Source: SCUD01 sp036824505 (GTDB taxonomy: Bacteria; Pseudomonadota; Gammaproteobacteria; Steroidobacterales; Steroidobacteraceae). Taken from it: 64,000 nt of DNA. Location: positions 1 to 64,000 of the forward strand of contig DAITAA010000010.1 in NCBI GenBank assembly GCA_036824505.1. The letters run 5' to 3'. Positions within the stretch are counted from its first letter, which is position 1; the number at the start of each line of letters is the position of its first letter. Under the pieces are notes generated by a model that ran no database searches, had not been told where the DNA came from, and saw only the letters and a program-made list of their open reading frames with translations. Both the position numbers and the translations under genes were made by a program. Shown in pieces: positions 55,526 to 63,659 of this stretch.

Positions 55526-56143
55526 ATGCGCACCCCGGAATCGGCATCCGCCGATTCATTGATTATCAACTCCCCGGTCGGGTGGCTGTCCGGTGCCCGG
55601 CGGCTGCCATCGCCCAATTGCGATCCTCGACCACCGGGCGCCGAGCCCGAGTTGATCGTCATCCACGGCATCAGCCTGCCGCCGGGCCGCTACGGCGGGC
55701 CCTGGATCGACCGGTTCTTCACGAATTCCCTGCCGGCCGAAGCAGACCCGTACTTTGCAACCATCCAGCACCTTCGCGTTTCGTCGCATGTGCTGATCGC
55801 GCGCGATGGCACACTGACCCAGTACGTTCCGTTCAGCATGCGCGCCTGGCATGCAGGTGCCTCGAACTGGTGCGGGCGCGAGGCCTGCAACGACTTCTCG
55901 ATCGGCATTGAGCTGGAAGGCGCGGATGACGAACCCTATGACGATCGGCAGTATCCCGTGCTGGCAGCGTTGATCGCCGCCTTGCAACTGGCCTATCCGG
56001 CACTGGCAGCCGGCGCCATCGCGGGACACAGCGACATTTCACCGGGGCGCAAGACCGATCCCGGCCCTGCCTTCGACTGGCAGCGCCTGGAACGCCGGGT
56101 CGCGGCCGTTGGGGGGCGGATGACGCGGGAAGTCTTCGCATGA
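55526..56143 (+). CDS. ampD: 1,6-anhydro-N-acetylmuramyl-L-alanine amidase AmpD
   Basis: Cytoplasmic zinc amidase for peptidoglycan recycling. It has the zinc ligands in VIHGISLP (His), AGHSDISPGRKTDPGP (His, Asp) and the family segments SSHVLIARDGTLTQYVPF and HAGASNWCGREACNDFSIGIELEG. At about 205 residues it is slightly longer than E. coli AmpD because of an N-terminal extension. It overlaps ampE by 4 bp. In many enterics its inactivation induces beta-lactamase via AmpR; no ampR is here. Confidence 0.95.
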   Translation: MRTPESASADSLIINSPVGWLSGARRLPSPNCDPRPPGAEPELIVIHGISLPPGRYGGPWIDRFFTNSLPAEADPYFATIQHLRVSSHVLIARDGTLTQYVPFSMRAWHAGASNWCGREACNDFSIGIELEGADDEPYDDRQYPVLAALIAALQLAYPALAAGAIAGHSDISPGRKTDPGPAFDWQRLERRVAAVGGRMTREVFA

Positions 56144-57030
56144 CCCTGATCGCGGTCGTGCTGGCGCTGCTCTGCGAGCGCGTGCTCGCGCAGGTGCTGC
56201 ATCTGCGGGAACCCGGATGGATCGGTGGCTACTACCGCTGGCTGCGCAGTTGCGTCGCGGGATCGGGCGCCACGATCCAGGCCATCGGTTCAGTCGCGGG
56301 CCTGTTGCTGCTCGTGCTGCCGGTGGCGCTCGTGGCGATCTCGCTGGATGAATGGCTGCCGTCGCTGACCTGGGTGATATTCGCCGCGCTCGTGCTGGTC
56401 TTTTCGCTGGGCCCGCGTGACCTCGACAAGGAGCTCGATGAGTACATCACGGCCGAGACGGCCGGCGATACCGACCGGGCGAGAGCGACCGCTGCCATCA
56501 TCATTGAGCACGACGCGGCGCAGCGCCGTGAAGCGCGCGCGGAGAGTGTCGAGGAAGCCGCTTTCGTCCAGGCCAACAATCGCGTGTTCGGCGTCCTGTT
56601 CTGGTTCGTTTTGCTGGGGCCTACGGGGCTCGGTCCCGTCGCGGCCTGGCTGTTCCGCGCCAGCGACCTGTTGCGGCGCGCCTCCATCGCGGACCCAACG
56701 GCATTGACGGCGGTCGCGGGCACCTTCGAACGCATTCATTTCGGGCTCGCCTGGCTGCCGGCCCGGCTCGTATCGCTCAGCTACGCGCTCGCCGGCAGCT
56801 TCGAGGAAGCGCGTCGCGAGATGGGCCGCGGTGTCGAAGCGGTCGGCCGCATCATGGAGCGAAATGACTTGCTGCTGGTGCTGGCGGGCCGCGGGGCGCT
56901 CGCAGGAATCGAAGCCGAGGATGCTGCGTCCGCAGCTCCGGCGCGGGCGGCGCTCCGCCTGATCCGGCGAACCATGCTGATCTGGCTGACCGTCATCGCG
57001 CTGCTTTCTCTCGGCGCATGGGTCGCCTGA
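56140..57030 (+). CDS. ampE: AmpE-like membrane protein
   Basis: 296 residues, with hydrophobic segments near the N-terminus (MTLIAVVLALLCERVL), around 50-68, 77-90, a middle pair near 155-180 and at the C-terminus. It has the AmpE stretches LREPGWIGGYYRWL, RDLDKELDEYI, VQANNRVFGVLFWFVLLGP and RASDLLRRAS. The role is unclear; it is the usual partner of AmpD and overlaps it. It also overlaps btuF by 13 bp. Confidence 0.9.
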   Translation: MTLIAVVLALLCERVLAQVLHLREPGWIGGYYRWLRSCVAGSGATIQAIGSVAGLLLLVLPVALVAISLDEWLPSLTWVIFAALVLVFSLGPRDLDKELDEYITAETAGDTDRARATAAIIIEHDAAQRREARAESVEEAAFVQANNRVFGVLFWFVLLGPTGLGPVAAWLFRASDLLRRASIADPTALTAVAGTFERIHFGLAWLPARLVSLSYALAGSFEEARREMGRGVEAVGRIMERNDLLLVLAGRGALAGIEAEDAASAAPARAALRLIRRTMLIWLTVIALLSLGAWVA

Positions 57031-57869
57031 CACTGCTGCCGGTCCTGCTGGCCGCCTGCCTCGCGGCCTGCACGACGGAGGCGCCACCGCAAAAGGGCGA
57101 ACGCATCATCAGCGTCGCGCCCAATCTGACGGAACTCCTGTTCGCTGCGGGCGCCGCGAATGAACTGGTGGCGGTCAGTGAATACAGCGACTTCCCGGAG
57201 GCCGCCAGGGCGCTGCCGCGGATCGGCGATGCCTTCCGGCTCGACTATGAGAGGATCGTGGCCCTCTCGCCGACCGTCGCCGTGATCTGGGAGTCCGGCA
57301 CGCCGCCTGAAGTGCGGACGCGGCTCGAAGCACTCGGAATCCGTGTGGTCGGAATTCCGACGCTGCGGCTTGATGACATCGCCGTCGGACTCGAAACACT
57401 GGGCGCCCTGGCTGGCACGGAGAACATCGCGGCGCCGGCAGCGGCCAGGTTTCGAGCCGAAATTGCGGGTCTTCGCGCCGAATACCGTGCGCGTCCGAAA
57501 TTGCGGGTCTTCGTGCAGGTCGACGACGCGCCGCTCTTCACAGTCGGCGGCAGCCACCTGATCAGCGAGATCGTTGAATTGTGCGGTGGCATCAACGTGT
57601 TCGCCGATGCGACGGCGCTCGCTTTGCCGGTGGACCTTGAATCGGTGCTGGTGCGTGCGCCTCAGGCGATCCTGTCCACCGACGACGGTGATCCGCTTGA
57701 ATACTGGGCGCGCTTCGACGGGCTCGCGGCGGTTGCGAGCGGCAGCGTCTATCGCGCACCGGCCGATCTGCTCGCACGCCCGAGTCCGCGCATCAGCCAG
57801 GGCGCAGCAAAGGTCTGCTCGGAGCTCGACGATGCGCGCAAACGCACCGGGCTGGCGCCGGCCTCGTAG
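57018..57869 (+). CDS. btuF: Periplasmic cobalamin-binding protein BtuF
   Basis: Substrate-binding protein of the cobalamin ABC importer, 283 residues. A lipoprotein-type signal is visible (MGRLTLLPVLLAACLAAC, Cys18). The mature part has the helical-backbone-metal-receptor motifs: IISVAPNLTELLFAAGA, VAVSEYSDFPEAARALPRIGD, LSPTVAVIWESGTP, VDDAPLFTVGGSHLISEIVELCGGINVF and RAPQAILSTDDGDP. No btuC permease is adjacent. The neighbouring adenosyltransferase and btuB converge on it. Confidence 0.88.
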   Translation: MGRLTLLPVLLAACLAACTTEAPPQKGERIISVAPNLTELLFAAGAANELVAVSEYSDFPEAARALPRIGDAFRLDYERIVALSPTVAVIWESGTPPEVRTRLEALGIRVVGIPTLRLDDIAVGLETLGALAGTENIAAPAAARFRAEIAGLRAEYRARPKLRVFVQVDDAPLFTVGGSHLISEIVELCGGINVFADATALALPVDLESVLVRAPQAILSTDDGDPLEYWARFDGLAAVASGSVYRAPADLLARPSPRISQGAAKVCSELDDARKRTGLAPAS

Positions 57870-57884
57870 CGGCGGGAGCAGGAA

Positions 57885-58436
57885 TCAGCGCTGCTCGCGC
57901 TTCCAGAGCACTTCACTGCCGGATTCCTGGCGCGCCAGCACGCGCGCGATCACGAACAGCAGATCCGACAGGCGGTTCAGGTATTGCAGCGGTTCCGTAG
58001 CAACGGCCTGCGTCCGCGCCAGCGTCCAGCAGCGGCGCTCGGCGCGCCGGCAGATGGTGCGCGCCAGGTGACAGGCCGCGGTCGCCGTGCCGCCGCCCGG
58101 CAGGATGAATTCCTTGAGCGGTGGCAGATGCTCGTTGAAGGCATCCAATGTCTGCTCGAGGCGCGATACCTGGCCCGCCTGGATCGCGCGATGACCGGGG
58201 ATGCAGAGTTCACCGCCGAGGTCAAAGAGTTCGTGCTGCACGGTCATCAACACGTCGCGGATATCCGCCGGCAGGCCGGCGACCGCGAGCACGACACCGA
58301 TCGCGCTGTTGCATTCATCCACGCTGCCGTAAGCCTCGACCCGGGGGTCGTCCTTCGGCACGCGGCTGCCATCGCCGAGACCGGTCGTTCCGTCGTCCCC
58401 CGTGCGCGTATAGATCTTTGACAGCCGGTTGCCCAT
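57885..58436 (-). CDS. Cob(I)alamin adenosyltransferase (PduO type)
   Basis: Transfers the adenosyl group of ATP to cob(I)alamin, giving the cofactor NrdJ requires. The 183-residue protein has the PduO signature KIYTRTGDDGTTGLGDGSRV, EAYGSVDECNSAIG, ILPGGGTATAACHLARTICRRAERR and LQYLNRLSDLLFVIAR. A Shine-Dalgarno (TGAGGAG) overlaps the stop of the btuB gene, so the two are probably co-transcribed and coupled under the cobalamin riboswitch. Confidence 0.95.
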   Translation of the reverse strand: MGNRLSKIYTRTGDDGTTGLGDGSRVPKDDPRVEAYGSVDECNSAIGVVLAVAGLPADIRDVLMTVQHELFDLGGELCIPGHRAIQAGQVSRLEQTLDAFNEHLPPLKEFILPGGGTATAACHLARTICRRAERRCWTLARTQAVATEPLQYLNRLSDLLFVIARVLARQESGSEVLWKREQR

Positions 58437-58445
58437 CGGGTCTCC

Positions 58446-60176
58446 TCACCGGAATTCGTGCCGGACGGCGACGAACAGGCTGCGGCCCATCGTGTTGAAG
58501 CCCCGCGCGAGCTCGTAGTCCTCGTCCAGCAGGTTCTCCATTCGCGCGAGCAATGTCCAGCCCTCATTGACCGCAACGCTCGCGGAGAGGTTTGCGAGCA
58601 GGTAGGCGGGCATCGTGACCTGCCCGAAATCCTTGCGCTCGCCGGCATAGAGCAGGTCCACGGCGACCTCGTGAGCGCCCATCCGGCGTGCAACGCCCAG
58701 CGTGAAATTCTCTTCGGCGCGGCGCAACAGGCTCTGGTCCGTGACCAGGTCGCGTGGATCCTGCAAGGTGGCCGTGGCACCCGCTCCCCAGCGCTCGCCC
58801 TGGTAACGCCAGCTGGCCTCCAGTCCCTCGATGCGCGCCCGCGCGACATTGCGATTCTCGCCCTCGAATGTATCGGGATTGGTGACGACGTACTCGATCA
58901 AGTCGTCGATTTCGTTGCGGAACAAGGTCACCGAGAAGCGGTGCCCGCCGGCCGTGTCGTGGCGCAGGCTGGCTTCGTAGCTCTGTGATTGCTCCGGGTC
59001 GAGGTTTACGTTGCCGCCGTAGCCATGGAGATCCGTGGCATCCGGTGCGCGGAAGGCGCGCCCCGCAGATACCGTCAGCATCGTCGCATCGCCGAGCGCA
59101 AGGCCGAATTCGGCATTCCAGGTCTCGTGGCTGCCGAAGGTTTCGTGATCGACAAAGCCCGCCGCCAGCAGGACCTGCGCCCTCCCGAAGGACATCTGGT
59201 CCTGCAGGTAGAACTGGCTCGTCGCGATATCCGTCGCATACCGCAGGCCGAAGGACTCCGCTTCGGCTTCTTCGTCCTGCCAGACGACGCCCGCGGTCAA
59301 TGCGTGATGCTCCGATGCGGTGATGTCATTCTGCCAGTCGAGTTGCCAGCGCCGGGTGCGCAGGAAATCGGTCGATTGCTTCTGCTCGAGCCGGTCCAGC
59401 ATGTGCGAGGCCGTGATCGTCGAATGCCAGCTGTCCGACGGCGCGAATGCGGCGGAGGCTGCGAATGCCGAGTCCTCGAAGTCCTGGTCCACGGGCGTGA
59501 CGAAGTAATCCGAATATTCCGAGGTGCCTTCGGCGTGCCAGGCGCGAAGGCCGAACTCGACGCCGGAAAGTTCCGTGCGCGCCGCAGCCATCAGCGAAAG
59601 ATTCCGGTAGCCGCGATCGATCGAGTCGCCGCGGCGGGTCGGAAAGCCGTTGCTGTCGATCCAGGAGACGCCAAGCGACGCGTCGCCATGCTCCCCGCCT
59701 ATGCCGCCCTCGACACTGGCGCTCCTGCTGTCGAAGCTCCCGGTGCCTGCCTGGATGCTGCCGCCACTCTGGGTGCGGCGGCGCGTGATGACATTGATCA
59801 CGCCGCCTATTGCGTCCGAGCCGTAGAGCGTCGAGCGCGGGCCCTTGACGATCTCGACGCGCTCGATGAGTTCGGGTGCGATGTTCTGGATCGCGGCGCT
59901 GCCGATGGTGCCTGGATTGATGCGCACGCCGTCCACCAGCACCAGCACGTGATTGGAGTCGGTGCCACGCAGGAACAGCGACGTCTGCTGCCCGGGCCCG
60001 CCGAGTCGCGCTACCTCGACACCGGCGCGCATGCGCAGAAGGTCGCCGAGATCTGCGGCGGGCTGGCGGCGGATTTCCGCGCTACCGATGATGTCGACGC
60101 TTGCGAGCACCTCTTCCAGGGCACTCTCGGTGCGGGTGGCCGTGACGACGATCGGTTCAATCGCATATGAGTTCAT
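58446..60176 (-). CDS. btuB: BtuB-like TonB-dependent receptor lacking a signal peptide
   Basis: Outer-membrane cobalamin receptor, 576 residues. The TonB box EPIVVTATR begins at residue 7, followed by a plug domain (LLRMRAGVEVARLGG, SLFLRGTDSNHVLVLVDGVR, VEIVKGPRSTLYGSDAIGGVINVIT) and a 22-strand barrel. No signal peptide is present: MNSYAI precedes the TonB box directly and the codon before ATG 60176 is an in-frame TGA, so no N-terminal extension is possible. GGGAGGAGC (60189-60181) is a good Shine-Dalgarno 7 nt away. The C-terminus ends HEFR, not with the usual aromatic residue. It is controlled by the cobalamin riboswitch upstream. Confidence 0.85.
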   Translation of the reverse strand: MNSYAIEPIVVTATRTESALEEVLASVDIIGSAEIRRQPAADLGDLLRMRAGVEVARLGGPGQQTSLFLRGTDSNHVLVLVDGVRINPGTIGSAAIQNIAPELIERVEIVKGPRSTLYGSDAIGGVINVITRRRTQSGGSIQAGTGSFDSRSASVEGGIGGEHGDASLGVSWIDSNGFPTRRGDSIDRGYRNLSLMAAARTELSGVEFGLRAWHAEGTSEYSDYFVTPVDQDFEDSAFAASAAFAPSDSWHSTITASHMLDRLEQKQSTDFLRTRRWQLDWQNDITASEHHALTAGVVWQDEEAEAESFGLRYATDIATSQFYLQDQMSFGRAQVLLAAGFVDHETFGSHETWNAEFGLALGDATMLTVSAGRAFRAPDATDLHGYGGNVNLDPEQSQSYEASLRHDTAGGHRFSVTLFRNEIDDLIEYVVTNPDTFEGENRNVARARIEGLEASWRYQGERWGAGATATLQDPRDLVTDQSLLRRAEENFTLGVARRMGAHEVAVDLLYAGERKDFGQVTMPAYLLANLSASVAVNEGWTLLARMENLLDEDYELARGFNTMGRSLFVAVRHEFR

Positions 60177-60180
60177 TCAT

Positions 60181-60216
60181 GCTCCTCCCGAGCGGGGCGA
60201 TGGGAGGAGGAGGAGC
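60181..60216 (-). promoter_or_regulatory. btuB: Hairpin sequestering the btuB ribosome binding site
   Basis: On the minus strand a CTCCTCC-rich stretch (60216-60202) can pair with the Shine-Dalgarno GGGAGGAGC (60189-60181), with 8-bp stems possible in two registers. Pairing would block translation. This is the common output of a cobalamin riboswitch acting on translation. Confidence 0.6.
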
Positions 60217-60257
60217 GGACAGCCCGCAACCCTTGTCGCCCACCGCGACTGGCGCCA

Positions 60258-60460
60258 GCGACAGGCCGGTTTCCGGACTTGCGGCGGGGCCCTGGGGGCC
60301 GTTCGCATCGCCTTCCCACCGGAGGATCCGGCAGTGGCTGCAGGGAAACCTGCGTGATGCGGCTTGCGCCGATTACCGTTGCGGGGGCAGTGCCGGCATT
60401 GCGAGCGACTCGCGCACCGGCTTCCCGATTAGCCCGGGATCAGACCCGGGACACCTGTCA
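60258..60460 (-). ncRNA. Cobalamin riboswitch upstream of btuB
   Basis: Read on the minus strand, the segment begins ACAGGTG and contains GGGAAGCCGGTG, the core GCCGGCACTGCCCCCGCAAC, the B12 box GCAGCCACTG, GGGAAGGC and AAGTCCGGA. These are the conserved elements of the AdoCbl/cobalamin riboswitch, in order and at normal spacing. When cobalamin binds, expression of btuB and the adenosyltransferase would drop. The boundaries are approximate. Confidence 0.95.
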
Positions 60461-60468
60461 TCGGGGCC

Positions 60469-60497
60469 AATGTAGGCAGCGCCGCGCCCGCGGTCAA
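60469..60497 (-). promoter_or_regulatory. Sigma-70 promoter of the cobalamin riboswitch-btuB unit
   Basis: On the minus strand TTGACC (60497-60492) and TACATT (60474-60469) are separated by exactly 17 bp. The -35 matches at 5 of 6 and the -10 at 4 of 6. Transcription would start near 60462, at the 5' end of the riboswitch. Confidence 0.75.
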
Positions 60498-60539
60498 GCG
60501 GCCGTTGACGGCATGGAATCCAGAACGCAGTGTTGCGGC

Positions 60540-61307
60540 ATGGCCAATTCGGCTCGTCTGGATGCAGCGCTCGCCGCCGCCGCGGCGGCGGCGGAAATCA
60601 TCCGGAATTCTTATCGCCGCAATGTCCAGGTGCGCATTAAGGCCGATCGCTCGCCGGTGACCGAGGCCGACGTAGCCTCCGAAGCTGCGATCAAGGCCGT
60701 GCTGCAGGGCCGCTTCCCCGCGGACGGCTTCTACGGCGAGGAGTCCGCCGCGGAACGCATGGACGCGGAATGCCTGTGGCTCGTCGATCCGATCGACGGC
60801 ACCAAGTCCTTCGTGCGCGGTTACCCGATGTTTTCGACGCAGATCGCGCTGCGGCAACGCGGGCGGCTGGAACTCGGAGTGTCCGCAGCGCCGGTCTATG
60901 GCGAAACCGCCTGGGCCGAGCGGGGGCAAGGTGCCTGGCTCGATGGTGCGCGGCTCGCGGTCAGCCAGATCGGCCGCTTCGAGGATGCGACCATCTCGAC
61001 CGGCAATCTCAGGACGCTTGCCGGCGGGCCGCGCTGGGCCGCACTCGGGCGAATGATCACGCGGCTCGACCGGATCCGCGGCTTCGGCGATTTCCTTCAC
61101 TACCACCTGCTGGCGGCCGGCAAGATCGAGGCCGTGATCGAGTCGAATATCCACATACTCGACGTCGCAGCACTCGCGGTCATCGTCGAGGAGGCGGGCG
61201 GCCGCGTCACTGACCTGGACGGCGCGCCGCTTTCGCTTGCGTCGACCAGCATCCTGGCGAGCAACGGTCATTTGCACGAGCCCATCCTCGAGGAATTCAG
61301 ACGCTGA
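60540..61307 (+). CDS. Inositol monophosphatase family phosphatase, probably histidinol-phosphatase (HisN type)
   Basis: 255 residues with the IMPase metal-binding motifs: GEES near residue 67, DPIDGTKSF at 82-90, and IHILDVAALAVIVEEAGG near the C-terminus with the conserved Asp. GTKSFVRGYPMFSTQIAL resembles HisN histidinol-phosphatases rather than SuhB. The substrate cannot be proven from sequence, and no other his genes are nearby. Its 3' end overlaps that of the converging ABC ATPase gene by 11 bp. Confidence 0.8.
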   Translation: MANSARLDAALAAAAAAAEIIRNSYRRNVQVRIKADRSPVTEADVASEAAIKAVLQGRFPADGFYGEESAAERMDAECLWLVDPIDGTKSFVRGYPMFSTQIALRQRGRLELGVSAAPVYGETAWAERGQGAWLDGARLAVSQIGRFEDATISTGNLRTLAGGPRWAALGRMITRLDRIRGFGDFLHYHLLAAGKIEAVIESNIHILDVAALAVIVEEAGGRVTDLDGAPLSLASTSILASNGHLHEPILEEFRR

Positions 61308-62100
61308 CGAATACGCGCCTGCCGCGCGAAGTCAATTCCTCGATGGGCACCCGATAGAGTTCGGACAGACTCTGCGCATTCAGCGTCGAGTCCGCGTCGC
61401 CATACTGCCAGCGCCCGTCGCCGAACAGCAGCAGCACGCGATCGGCATGACGTGCCGCGAGCGTCGCATCGTGCAGTGCCGCGATGACGAGCCCGCCCGT
61501 ATCGGCGCGCCCCCGGAAAAGTTCGAGCACTTCGTTTCGGTGCTGCGGATCCAGATGATTGGTCGGTTCGTCGAGAAGGCAAACGGGCGCGTCCTGCGCC
61601 AGCAGCGTCGCGATCTCCAGCCGCCGGCGCTCGCCGCCGGACAGGGACGTGACGTCACGCGCTGCAAGACCCGCGAGTCCAACCGTGGCAAGCGCGGCGC
61701 GCGCGCGCGACAGGTCTTCGTCACCTTCCCATTGCCAGAACGGCAGATGCGGATGCCGTCCGATCAACGCCGTGTCGAGCACGGTGGATGGAAACGGATC
61801 CTCGGTCGTCTGCGGCAGTAGTGCGATTCGACGTGCTCGTTCGCGGCCCGTCCACCCACCCAGATCGCGGCCGTCCAGCTGGACGGAACCTGCCGCCGGC
61901 GCACGCAGGCCCGCCAATGTATGCAGGGTCAGCGTCTTGCCGACGCCATTGCGGCCGAGCACGGCGATGAATTCGCCGTGGCGCGCTTCAAAAGCCAGGG
62001 CGTGGACCAGCGCACGGCCGCTGACTTTGACGTCAAGGCCTGCGCTCGAAAGCCGCGGTCCGGCGCGGTCGGTCAGGGCTGCAGCCGCTGGTGCTGCCAT
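61297..62100 (-). CDS. ABC importer ATP-binding protein (BtuD/FecE-type)
   Basis: 267 residues. It has Walker A GRNGVGKT, the Q-loop LPQTTEDP, the ABC signature LSGGERRRLEIA, Walker B VCLLDEPTNHLD and the switch His in ALHDATLAARH. The closest relatives by motif are iron-siderophore and cobalamin importers of the FepC/BtuD type. Start ATG 62100 overlaps the 3' end of pdxH by 28 bp. No matching permease (btuC or fecCD type) lies beside it. With btuF 3.4 kb away it may form a BtuCDF-like system, but this is inference. Confidence 0.88.
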   Translation of the reverse strand: MAAPAAAALTDRAGPRLSSAGLDVKVSGRALVHALAFEARHGEFIAVLGRNGVGKTLTLHTLAGLRAPAAGSVQLDGRDLGGWTGRERARRIALLPQTTEDPFPSTVLDTALIGRHPHLPFWQWEGDEDLSRARAALATVGLAGLAARDVTSLSGGERRRLEIATLLAQDAPVCLLDEPTNHLDPQHRNEVLELFRGRADTGGLVIAALHDATLAARHADRVLLLFGDGRWQYGDADSTLNAQSLSELYRVPIEELTSRGRRVFVSV

Positions 62101-62765
62101 GGCTGGGCCTGGCTGTAGCTGCCGCCTGAGGCCTTCAGTTCCCGCGTCCAGCGGACCCGGTCGTGCAGCCGATAGGCGCCCTCGACCCACAATTCAACCG
62201 CAGTCGCCCAGAGACGATACCCGCCCCAAGCCGGCGGTCGCGGCAGGCGCAACCCGGGATCCGCTTTGCCATCGTCTGCGGAAAATGGATCCGGCGTGCC
62301 ATATTTGTTTGCCATGTCGCGCAGTCTTTCGAGCAGGTCCTCGCGTGACGCGACGGGCGCGCTCTGGCGGCTGGTTATGGCGGCCAGGCGGCTTTGCCAG
62401 GGTCGGGTCGCGAAGTATTCATCGCTCTCGCTCGCTGGCGACATGACGACCGGTCCCTCGAAGCGCAGCTGCCACCGCAAGTCGTCCCAATAGAATACGG
62501 CGGCTGCCCAGGGCTGCGCAGCGAGATCCTCGCCTTTGCGCGATTCGTAATTCGTATAGAAGACCAGATAGCCGGGGTCTATCACGAGTTCCTTGCAAAG
62601 CACGACCCGGGCCGATGGCCGGCCGCCGGCATCCGTCGTGGCGAGCACCATCGAGTTCGGATTGCGCAGCGTCTTCTTTTCCCAGGCCTCGCGCAGCCAG
62701 GACGCGGCCAGTGGCATCGGGTCCTTTGGCAGAGGGTCCGTGAGCGACAGTGCCGACGCTTTCAT
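62073..62765 (-). CDS. pdxH: Pyridoxamine 5'-phosphate oxidase PdxH
   Basis: FMN enzyme that makes pyridoxal 5'-phosphate in vitamin B6 salvage. The 230-residue protein contains PLAASWLREAWE, NSMVLATTDAGGRPSARVVLCK, GYLVFYTNYESRKG, AVFYWDDLRWQLRFEGPV, SDEYFATRPWQSRLAAITSRQS, PPAWGGYRL and the C-terminal LHDRVRWTRE-RL.P end. All are typical. Confidence 0.95.
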   Translation of the reverse strand: MKASALSLTDPLPKDPMPLAASWLREAWEKKTLRNPNSMVLATTDAGGRPSARVVLCKELVIDPGYLVFYTNYESRKGEDLAAQPWAAAVFYWDDLRWQLRFEGPVVMSPASESDEYFATRPWQSRLAAITSRQSAPVASREDLLERLRDMANKYGTPDPFSADDGKADPGLRLPRPPAWGGYRLWATAVELWVEGAYRLHDRVRWTRELKASGGSYSQAQPWQHQRLQP

Positions 62766-62814
62766 GACGCGATGTTAACGCGCCGCCGCCGTACCAGTGT
62801 AACTTGCAGCTTCC

Positions 62815-63600
62815 ATGCTAAATGTCAGGGTCAACGGTACCCGGATCAGCTTCGTCGACACCGGAAAGGGCGCGCCGGTCCTCCTGCTGCACGGCCTGGG
62901 CGGCAGTCACGACGACTGGCGAATGCAGATACCGGAATTCGCGGCGAGGCACCGTGTGATCGTGCCGGACTTGCGCGGCTTCGGGGCGAGCGAACGGCGT
63001 GAGCCATTCACCATCCAGCAGCACGCGCGCGATCTGATGGCGCTGCTTGCCGAACTGTCAGTCGAACGGGCGCATGTCGTCGGGCTTTCGATGGGCGGGG
63101 CCGTCGCGATCGAGCTCGCCTTGCGCGCACCGCGGCTCGTCCGATCGCTCGTGCTGGTCAATACGGCGCCGGGATTCACCCTGACAAACTGGCAGCGTCG
63201 GCGAATGGCCTGGCTGCGCGTGCTGCTGGCGCTGGTGCTGGGCGTCAAGGGTGTCGCGCGCGTGTTCGGCAAGGGCATGTTTCCGGCGCGCAGCCAGGGC
63301 CGGCTGCGCAGGCGATTCATCCGGCGGGCCAGCCACACCAGCCGCTGGGTCTATCTCGCGACACTGCGCACGCTGACGCGCTGGAATGCCGAATCGAGGC
63401 TACATGCGATTCGGGCGCCGACACTGGTCATCGGTGCGCAACACGACCTCACGCCGAGTGCGGAGAAACGCCAGTGGTGCATCAAGATCCCGGACGCCCG
63501 CTTCATTGAAATCGCTGCCAGCCACCATCACACGGAACTCGATTCCCCCGACCGCCTGAACCGCGTCGTCCTGACATTTATCGCAGGCCTGAAAGATTGA
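62815..63600 (+). CDS. Alpha/beta hydrolase
   Basis: 261 residues. It has LLLHGLGGSHDDW (oxyanion region), DLRGFGASERRE, the nucleophile elbow VGLSMGGAVAIEL with Ser near 99, TLVIGAQHDLTPSAE (acid) and a C-terminal ASHHHTELD (histidine). No signal peptide. Substrate unknown; esterase, lactonase or lipase-like activity is possible. It diverges from pdxH. Confidence 0.9.
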   Translation: MLNVRVNGTRISFVDTGKGAPVLLLHGLGGSHDDWRMQIPEFAARHRVIVPDLRGFGASERREPFTIQQHARDLMALLAELSVERAHVVGLSMGGAVAIELALRAPRLVRSLVLVNTAPGFTLTNWQRRRMAWLRVLLALVLGVKGVARVFGKGMFPARSQGRLRRRFIRRASHTSRWVYLATLRTLTRWNAESRLHAIRAPTLVIGAQHDLTPSAEKRQWCIKIPDARFIEIAASHHHTELDSPDRLNRVVLTFIAGLKD

Positions 63601-63659
63601 TTAAGCCGTGATTCAGGTTGGTCGGCTGAGACTGGCTCCACGCACCCCAAGGAGGAGCC

